Positions 58,698 to 64,000 of a stretch of 64,000 nucleotides of DNA are shown here, one piece after another. The stretch covers positions 620,001 through 684,000 of the forward strand of contig NZ_JAGMUO010000065.1 in assembly GCF_019049325.1 (NCBI RefSeq). The letters run 5' to 3'. Source of the DNA: Streptomyces sp. AC512_CC834 (lineage in GTDB: Bacteria > Actinomycetota > Actinomycetes > Streptomycetales > Streptomycetaceae). How positions within the stretch are numbered: position 1 is the stretch's first letter; the number at the start of each line of letters is the position of its first letter. Made by a program: the position numbers and the translations under genes. The notes under the pieces were generated by a model. It was not told the DNA's origin and searched no databases. It saw only the letters and a program-made list of their open reading frames with translations.

Positions 58698-59939
58698 ATG
58701 CACGTCCTCGTGGTGCACAACCGCTACGGCTCGGCGCAGCCGAGCGGGGAGAACAAGGTAGTCGACCAGGAGGTGGCGCTGCTGCGCGCGGCCGGTCACC
58801 GGGTCGAGGTGTTCGAGCGGCGCAGTGACGACATCGCCGCCCGCTCCCTGCCGGGCAAGGTCGCGGTGCCGCTGCTCGTGCCGTGGAACCCGGCGGTCCG
58901 CAGGGAGCTGGCCGCCCGGCTGCGCTCCGATCCGCCGGACGTGGTGCACGTCCACAACGTCTTCCCGCTGCTGTCGCCCGCGGTGCTGGCCGCCTGCGCC
59001 GACGCCGGGGTGCCCGCAGTCGCCACGCTGCACAACTACACCCAGGTCTGCCCGCCCGGCACGCTGCAGCGGGACGGCCGGCCGTGCACCGAGTGCGTCG
59101 GGTCGGCGCCGCTGCCCGCCGTGCGGCACGGCTGCTACCGCGGCTCGCGCCTCGCGACGGTGCCGCTCGCGGTGAGCCTGTCGGTCAACCGGCGGCGGTG
59201 GTGGTCCGGTGTGGAGCGGTTCTTCTGCATCTCCGCGGCGCAGCGCGACGTCCTGGTGCGGGCCGGCATGCCGGCCGAACGGCTGGCGGTGAAGCACAAC
59301 TTCGTGCCCGACCCGGACGCCCGCCGCTCGGGCGCCGGTGAGCAGCTCCTCTATCTCGGCCGGCTCGCCGAGGCCAAGGGCGTACGGCTGCTCATGGCCG
59401 CGTGGGACGAGATCGCCGCGGGCGGCGGTGTGGGCGTGCCGCTCGTGATCGCCGGCGCGGGGCCGCTGGAGCGGGAGGTGACCGCGTGGGCGGCGGGCCG
59501 GGACGACGTGCGCCACGTCGGCCTGTACGACCCCGAGCAGTGCCGGCGGGCCATCGCCCGGTCGGTGGCCGTGGTGGCTCCCTCGACGTGGCTGGAGGCG
59601 TTCGGTCTGGTGGTCGTGGAGGCGATGGCGGCGGGGGTCCCGGCCGTCGCCGCCGGGCACGGCGCCTTCGTCGAACTCGTCGAGGACGGGGTGAGTGGAC
59701 TGCTGCACCGGCCGGGCGAGCCCGCCGCGCTCGCGTCCGCTCTGCGCCGGATCACCGCCGACGCGGACCGCAACCGGGAGATGGGACGGGCGGCCCGGCG
59801 CCGTTACGAGCAGGCGTTCAGCCCGGCCGTCGGTCTTGAACGCCTGGTGGAGGGGTACCGCTGCGCGATCGCGGAGCGGTCGGCACCGGCTCGCGGCGGG
59901 GACACCCGTGCGAGCAGGGGGGATGGGGACAACAGATGA
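58698..59939 (+). CDS. Glycosyltransferase, GT4 family
   Basis: This 413-residue GT-B transferase has an N-terminal VVHNRYGSAQPSGENKVVDQEVALLRAAGHRVEVFER, a Cys-containing middle region (YTQVCPPGTLQRDGRPCTECVG) found in capsule-type GT4 enzymes, and a C-terminal donor site (LYLGRLAEAKGVRLLMAAW, EAFGLVVVEAMAAGVPAVAAGHGAFVELVEDG). GGAGGTGA precedes the ATG by about nine bases, an ideal ribosome site. It overlaps the next gene by ATGA. Confidence 0.9.
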   Translation: MHVLVVHNRYGSAQPSGENKVVDQEVALLRAAGHRVEVFERRSDDIAARSLPGKVAVPLLVPWNPAVRRELAARLRSDPPDVVHVHNVFPLLSPAVLAACADAGVPAVATLHNYTQVCPPGTLQRDGRPCTECVGSAPLPAVRHGCYRGSRLATVPLAVSLSVNRRRWWSGVERFFCISAAQRDVLVRAGMPAERLAVKHNFVPDPDARRSGAGEQLLYLGRLAEAKGVRLLMAAWDEIAAGGGVGVPLVIAGAGPLEREVTAWAAGRDDVRHVGLYDPEQCRRAIARSVAVVAPSTWLEAFGLVVVEAMAAGVPAVAAGHGAFVELVEDGVSGLLHRPGEPAALASALRRITADADRNREMGRAARRRYEQAFSPAVGLERLVEGYRCAIAERSAPARGGDTRASRGDGDNR

Positions 59940-61186
59940 CACGATGCCGACTGTGCGGCTCGGAGGCGATGGCGAGCGTCGTCGATCTCGGGGCGACGCC
60001 ACCGTGCGAGAGTTTTCTCGCCGCGGACCAACTGGACCGGCCGGAGCCGGCGTACCCGCTGCACCTGCGGGTCTGCACCGACTGCTGGCTCGCGCAGCTA
60101 CCGCCGCTGATCACCCCGGAGGAGACGTTCACGCAGTACGCGTACTTCTCCTCGTACTCGTCCTCCTGGGTGGAGCACGCGCGCACGTTCGTCTCCGACG
60201 CGGTGGGGCGGCTCGCTCTGGGCGCCGACGCCTTCGTGGTCGAGGTCGCGAGCAACGACGGTTATCTGCTGCGGCACCTGGTGGACCGGCAGATCCGCTG
60301 CCTGGGCATCGAGCCGTCGGTGAACGTGGGCGCCGCGGCGCGGGAGGCGGGGGTGCCCACGCTCACGGAGTTCCTTGACCCGGCCACCGGCTCGGCGGTC
60401 CGCGCCGAGCACGGCCCGGCCGACCTGGTCGTGGCCAACAACGTGTACGCGCACATCCCCGACGTGGTCGGCTTCACCAAGGGGCTGCGCGCCCTGGTCG
60501 CCGACGACGGCTGGGTCTCCATCGAGGTGCAGCACCTGCTGACCCTGATCGAGGAGAACCAGTACGACACGATCTACCACGAGCACTTCCAGTACTACAC
60601 GGTCGCGTCCGCCATGCGGGCGCTGGCGAGCGGCGGACTGGCCCTCGTGGACGTCGAGTTGCTGCCCACGCACGGCGGTTCCGTCCGGCTGTGGGCCCGC
60701 CCGGCGGAGGTGGCCGGCGAGCCGTCCCGGCGGGTGGACCGGGTGCTGGACCGGGAGAAGGCCGCCGGGCTGCGGGAGCTGTCCGGGTACGCCGAGTTCT
60801 CCGCCCGGGTGGCCAAGGTGCGCCGGGACCTGTTGCGGTTCCTGATCGAGGCGGCCGAGCGCGGTGAGACGGTGGTCGGCTACGGCGCACCGGGCAAGGG
60901 CAACACCCTGCTCAACCACTGCGGCATCCGGCCCGACCTGCTCGCCTACACGGTCGACCGCAACCCGTACAAGCACGGCAGGTTCACCCCGGGCACCCGG
61001 ATCCCGATCCTGTCGCCCGACCGGATAGCCGCCGACCGGCCGGACTACGTCCTCGTCCTCCCGTGGAACCTGCGGGCCGAGCTGGTCGAGCAGTTGTCCT
61101 TCGTGCACGCCTGGGGCGGCCGGCTGGTCTTCCCCGTCCCGGAACTGAGCATTGTCGAGGCCGCGTCTCGAGAGGTCACAGCATGA
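59936..61186 (+). CDS. Sugar C-methyltransferase-like protein
   Basis: This 416-residue methyltransferase has an N-terminal zinc-binding domain (CRLCG and CTDCW pairs), a SAM domain (VVEVASNDGYLLRHLVDR) and a C-terminal Rossmann-like part with VVGYGAPGKGNTLLNHCGI. This three-part layout is that of NDP-deoxysugar C3-methyltransferases (TylC3-like). It would add a branch methyl to a nucleotide-activated sugar; which position is not certain. It is coupled by ATGA overlap to the glycosyltransferase and nucleotidyltransferase genes. Confidence 0.9.
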   Translation: MTRCRLCGSEAMASVVDLGATPPCESFLAADQLDRPEPAYPLHLRVCTDCWLAQLPPLITPEETFTQYAYFSSYSSSWVEHARTFVSDAVGRLALGADAFVVEVASNDGYLLRHLVDRQIRCLGIEPSVNVGAAAREAGVPTLTEFLDPATGSAVRAEHGPADLVVANNVYAHIPDVVGFTKGLRALVADDGWVSIEVQHLLTLIEENQYDTIYHEHFQYYTVASAMRALASGGLALVDVELLPTHGGSVRLWARPAEVAGEPSRRVDRVLDREKAAGLRELSGYAEFSARVAKVRRDLLRFLIEAAERGETVVGYGAPGKGNTLLNHCGIRPDLLAYTVDRNPYKHGRFTPGTRIPILSPDRIAADRPDYVLVLPWNLRAELVEQLSFVHAWGGRLVFPVPELSIVEAASREVTA

Positions 61187-61992
61187 AGGTCGTACTGTTC
61201 TGCGGCGGTTACGGGCTGCGCATGCGCGCCGGAGCGTCCGACGACATGCCCAAGCCGATGGCGATGGTCGGCCCGCGGCCGCTGATCTGGCACGTCATGC
61301 GCTACTACGCGCACTTCGGGCACACCGAGTTCATCCTGTGCCTCGGCTACGGGGCCCACCACATCAAGGAGTTCTTCCTCAACTACGAGGAGACGACGTC
61401 CAACGACTTCGTGCTGCGCGGCGGTCGCACCGAGCTGCTGTCCACCGACATCGCCGACTGGACGATCACGTTCGCGCAGACCGGCATCGAGTCGCCGATC
61501 GGGGAGCGGCTGCGCCGGGTGCGGCAGCATCTGGACGGCGACGAGATGTTCCTCGCCAACTACGCCGACGTGCTCACCGACGCCCCGCTGCCGGAGATGA
61601 TCGACCGGTTCGCCCGGCGCGACGCGGGTGCGTCGATGATGGTGGTGCCGCCGCAGTCCTCGTTCCACTGTGTGGACCTGGGCGAGGACGGCCTGGTGGG
61701 GGGCATCACGCCGGTGAGCGAACTGCCGCTGTGGGAGAACGGCGGCTACTTCGTGCTCCGCCAGGAGGTCTTCGACCACATCCCTCAGAACGGGGACCTG
61801 GTCGCCGACGGCTGCGCCCAACTGGCCAAGCGGGGGCGGCTGGTGGCCCACCAGCACCGCGGCTTCTGGAAGCCGACCGACACCGTGAAGGAGCGGGCCG
61901 CGCTCGACGACGCCTACACCCGGGGCGAGCGCCCGTGGGCCGTGTGGGAACGAGGCGGCGCGGGTGCGGACGCCGGGGCGAGGACCGCGTGA
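61183..61992 (+). CDS. RfbF-like sugar-1-phosphate nucleotidyltransferase
   Basis: This 269-residue nucleotidyltransferase resembles glucose-1-phosphate cytidylyltransferase: MPKPMAMVGPRPLIWHVMRYYAHFGHTEFILCLGYGAHHIKEFFLNY and a closing GFWKPTDTVKERAALDDAY. Motif changes set it apart from typical RfbF: the nucleotide loop reads CGGYGLRM instead of GGLGTRL, and the metal-site region reads FLANYADVLTD instead of a YGDGVAD. The NTP (CTP, GTP or other) and sugar are therefore uncertain. Confidence 0.87.
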   Translation: MKVVLFCGGYGLRMRAGASDDMPKPMAMVGPRPLIWHVMRYYAHFGHTEFILCLGYGAHHIKEFFLNYEETTSNDFVLRGGRTELLSTDIADWTITFAQTGIESPIGERLRRVRQHLDGDEMFLANYADVLTDAPLPEMIDRFARRDAGASMMVVPPQSSFHCVDLGEDGLVGGITPVSELPLWENGGYFVLRQEVFDHIPQNGDLVADGCAQLAKRGRLVAHQHRGFWKPTDTVKERAALDDAYTRGERPWAVWERGGAGADAGARTA

Positions 61993-62636
61993 TCCGGCTC
62001 GGCGCGGGGCGCCTTGACCGGATCGTCGCGGTGGGCGCGCACTGCGACGACATCGCCATCGGCGCCGGCGGCACGCTGCTGACGCTGTGCCTGGCGCGGC
62101 CGGGTGTCCGCGTCGACGCGCTGGTGCTCTCGGGCGGTGGCGGCGAGCGGGAGCAGGAGGAGCGGGCCGCGCTCGCCGCCTTCTGCCCGGGCGCCGACCT
62201 GCGCCTGACCGTGCACAAGCTGCCGGACGGGCGCCTGCCCGCGCACTGGGAGGAGGCCAAGTCCGCGGTCGAGGAGCTGCGTAGGCTCACCGAACCGGAT
62301 CTCGTCCTGGCGCCGCGTACCGATGACGCGCACCAGGACCACCGCGGCCTGGCGAAGCTGATGACCACGGCGTTCCGCGACCATCTCGTGCTCCGCTACG
62401 AGATCGTCAAGTGGGACGGGGATCTCGGGCGTCCGACGGCGTACCAGCCGCTGTCGCCAAAGATCGCCGAGCAGAAGGTACGGCTGCTGCAGGAGCACTA
62501 CCCCTCGCAGCGGCACCGGCCCTGGTACGACCGGGAGGCCTTCCTCGGCCTGGCCCGGATCCGCGGCATCGAATGCCACGCGCGCTACGCCGAGGCGTTC
62601 GCCGTCACCAAACTCACTCTCGACCTGGGGGAATGA
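61989..62636 (+). CDS. PIG-L-family deacetylase
   Basis: This 215-residue zinc deacetylase has AHCDD (His-Asp-Asp) near residue 18 in place of the usual AHPDD, with a second metal motif DAHQDH near 117. The GTG start overlaps the upstream stop. It would remove an N-acetyl (or other acyl) group from a sugar or sugar nucleotide, which fits the modified-sugar cassette it sits in. No signal peptide, so cytoplasmic. Confidence 0.9.
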   Translation: MIRLGAGRLDRIVAVGAHCDDIAIGAGGTLLTLCLARPGVRVDALVLSGGGGEREQEERAALAAFCPGADLRLTVHKLPDGRLPAHWEEAKSAVEELRRLTEPDLVLAPRTDDAHQDHRGLAKLMTTAFRDHLVLRYEIVKWDGDLGRPTAYQPLSPKIAEQKVRLLQEHYPSQRHRPWYDREAFLGLARIRGIECHARYAEAFAVTKLTLDLGE

Positions 62637-62639
62637 ACC

Positions 62640-63665
62640 TTGCGCGTACTGCTGACCGGGCACCAGGGCTATCTGGGCACCGTGATGGCCCCGGTCCTCG
62701 CGGCCGCCGGGCACGAGGTCGTCGGCCTGGACGCCGGCCTGTTCGCCGACTGCGTGCTCGGCCCGCCGCCCGCGGACCCTCCCGGGCGGCGGGTGGACCT
62801 GCGGGACGTCACGGCCGAACACGTGGCCGGGGTGGACGCCGTCATCCACCTGGCCGCGCTGTCCAACGACCCGCTGGGATCGCTGGCACCGGAACTCACC
62901 TACGACATCAACCACCACGCGTCCGTGCGCCTGGCCCGGCTGGCCCGCGACGCCGGGGTGCAGCGCTTCCTGTACGCGTCGACGTGCTCGGTCTACGGCG
63001 CCGCCGGCGGCGGCGACCTGGTGGGCGAGGACGCCCCGTTGCGCCCGGTGACGCCGTACGCGGAGTCCAAGGTGCGGGTGGAGGACGACCTGCACGCGCT
63101 GTCCGACGGTGACTTCAGCCCGGTGTACATGCGCAACGCCACCGCCTTCGGTCACTCCCCCAGGCTGCGCGCCGACATCGTGCTGAACAACCTGGTGGGC
63201 CACGCTCTGCTGTCCGGCGAGGTGCTTGTGCTCTCCGACGGCACCCCGTGGCGCCCGCTGGTGCACGCCGCCGACATCGCGCGGGCCTTCACGGCGGCGC
63301 TGACCGCGCCTCGGGAGGCGGTGCACGACCGGGCGTTCAACATCGGCAGCGAGGTCAACAACGTCACGGTCGCCGAGATCGCCGGGCAGGTCGCCGAGGC
63401 GGTGTCCGGCTCGAAGGTGGTGATCACCGGCGAGACCGGCGCCGATCCGCGCTCGTACCGGGTGGACTTCTCCCGGTTCCGCGACGCGATCGACGGCTTC
63501 GACTGCGAGTGGACGGTGAAGCAGGGCGCGCTCGAACTCGCCGACGCCTACCGGAAACACGGGCTGACCCGGGAGGACTTCGAGCGGCGCTTCACCCGCC
63601 TCGCCGTACTGCGCGCGGCCGCCGAGTCGGGCGCCGTCGACGACACCCTGCGGTGGCGCCGATGA
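62640..63665 (+). CDS. NAD-dependent sugar epimerase/dehydratase
   Basis: This 341-residue extended SDR has the GHQGYLGTVMAPVLAAAGHEVVGLD nucleotide loop, VDAVIHLAALSNDPLG, the catalytic pattern STCSVYG with YAESKVRVE, and MRNATAFGHSPRLRADIVLNNLVG. It is typical of epimerases/dehydratases acting on nucleotide sugars. The TTG start at 62640 is preceded by GGGGG, and its stop overlaps the next start (ATGA). It probably acts on the product of the nucleotidyltransferase two genes upstream. Confidence 0.9.
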   Translation: MRVLLTGHQGYLGTVMAPVLAAAGHEVVGLDAGLFADCVLGPPPADPPGRRVDLRDVTAEHVAGVDAVIHLAALSNDPLGSLAPELTYDINHHASVRLARLARDAGVQRFLYASTCSVYGAAGGGDLVGEDAPLRPVTPYAESKVRVEDDLHALSDGDFSPVYMRNATAFGHSPRLRADIVLNNLVGHALLSGEVLVLSDGTPWRPLVHAADIARAFTAALTAPREAVHDRAFNIGSEVNNVTVAEIAGQVAEAVSGSKVVITGETGADPRSYRVDFSRFRDAIDGFDCEWTVKQGALELADAYRKHGLTREDFERRFTRLAVLRAAAESGAVDDTLRWRR

Positions 63666-64000
63666 CCGAGGCGGGCGAGGAGATGTACGCGCTGGTGGAG
63701 CGGTTGTACCCGCTGTGCCGGAGCATCACCGGCGACGGTGTGCGCGCCACCCTGGAGATCGTCGACGAGTACGTCCCGCTGCAGGTGCACGAGGTGCCGA
63801 CCGGGACGCGGGTGCTCGACTGGACGGTGCCGCAGGAGTGGAACATCCGCGACGCGTACATCGCCGACGCCACCGGGAGGCGGGTCGTCGACTTCGCCGC
63901 GTCCAGCCTGCACGTGCTCGGCTACAGCGTGCCGGTGTCGGCGACCATGCCGCTGTCCGAACTGCGCGCGCACCTGCACACCCTGCCGGACCACCCGTCC
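63662..64000 (+). CDS. DUF4910 (aminopeptidase-like) protein, truncated by window end
   Basis: Only the first 113 residues are visible: AGEEMYALVERLYPLCRSITGDGVRATLEIVDEYVPLQVHEVPTGTRVLDWTVPQEWNIRDAYIAD. This is the N-terminal signature of DUF4910/DUF2172 proteins, which have an M28-aminopeptidase-like fold and are usually found in polysaccharide gene clusters. The ATG overlaps the epimerase stop. The role in glycan synthesis is unknown; amide or ester hydrolysis on a sugar precursor is a reasonable guess. Confidence 0.88.
   Translation, partial: MTEAGEEMYALVERLYPLCRSITGDGVRATLEIVDEYVPLQVHEVPTGTRVLDWTVPQEWNIRDAYIADATGRRVVDFAASSLHVLGYSVPVSATMPLSELRAHLHTLPDHPS

Overview
The window is chromosomal DNA of a Streptomyces or very close actinomycete. 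GC content is very high, codons end in G or C, many genes start with GTG or TTG, start and stop codons often overlap (ATGA/GTGA), and only one rare TTA leucine codon was seen in any gene. Streptomyces-type genes (streptogrisin C-like protease, Tat-dependent PhoD phosphatase, PIG-L and AlgD-like exopolysaccharide genes) support this. No tRNA, rRNA, CRISPR array, transposase or phage gene was seen.

Positions 1-13858 carry a complete L-rhamnose module. Leftward genes encode the ABC importer (ATPase, two permeases, binding protein), a mutarotase and a LacI-type repressor cut by the window edge. Rightward genes encode rhamnose isomerase, a fused rhamnulose-1-phosphate aldolase/lactaldehyde dehydrogenase and rhamnulokinase. 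They are followed directly by lutABC, which would oxidise the L-lactate product to pyruvate. The divergent region (5771-6047) has back-to-back promoters, each followed by a TGAAA-NN-TTTCA-like operator. Positions 13863-25765 hold a small uncharacterised protein, a MacB/FtsX-type ABC exporter, a MoxR/VWA pair, a cupin, a PLP dehydratase with its YheO-type regulator, a methyltransferase, PhoD and the protease.

Positions 25857-29819 form a tightly coupled leftward operon. It runs from a 62-residue peptide gene through a 244-aa unknown and two paralogous DUF6895-like proteins to a beta-lactamase-fold serine hydrolase. This is the best candidate for an undescribed (possibly peptide-based) system. 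Positions 29941-37297 are a patch of single housekeeping-type or accessory genes (methyltransferase, MscS, F420/PPOX protein, thioesterase, VOC protein, quinone reductase, small membrane proteins) with one gene remnant. Positions 37349-40392 are a De Ley-Doudoroff D-galactonate operon (dehydratase, aldolase, kinase).

From about 42300 to the right edge runs one long rightward exopolysaccharide operon. It encodes an initiating sugar-phosphate transferase (with the window's only TTA codon), an AlgD-like GDP-mannose 6-dehydrogenase, glycosyltransferases and two chain-length proteins with degenerate kinase domains. It also has an AsnB-type amidotransferase, a two-domain oxidoreductase, a heparinase/alginate-lyase-like enzyme, a beta-helix lipoprotein and a Wzy-like polymerase. 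A modified-sugar cassette closes the visible part (nucleotidyltransferase, methyltransferase, PIG-L deacetylase, epimerase, DUF4910 protein). Together they suggest a uronic-acid-containing, possibly amidated and lyase-trimmed polysaccharide under bldA control.

Short tandem repeats of 8-14 bp occur again and again, both between and inside genes, and are an unusual trait of this sequence.
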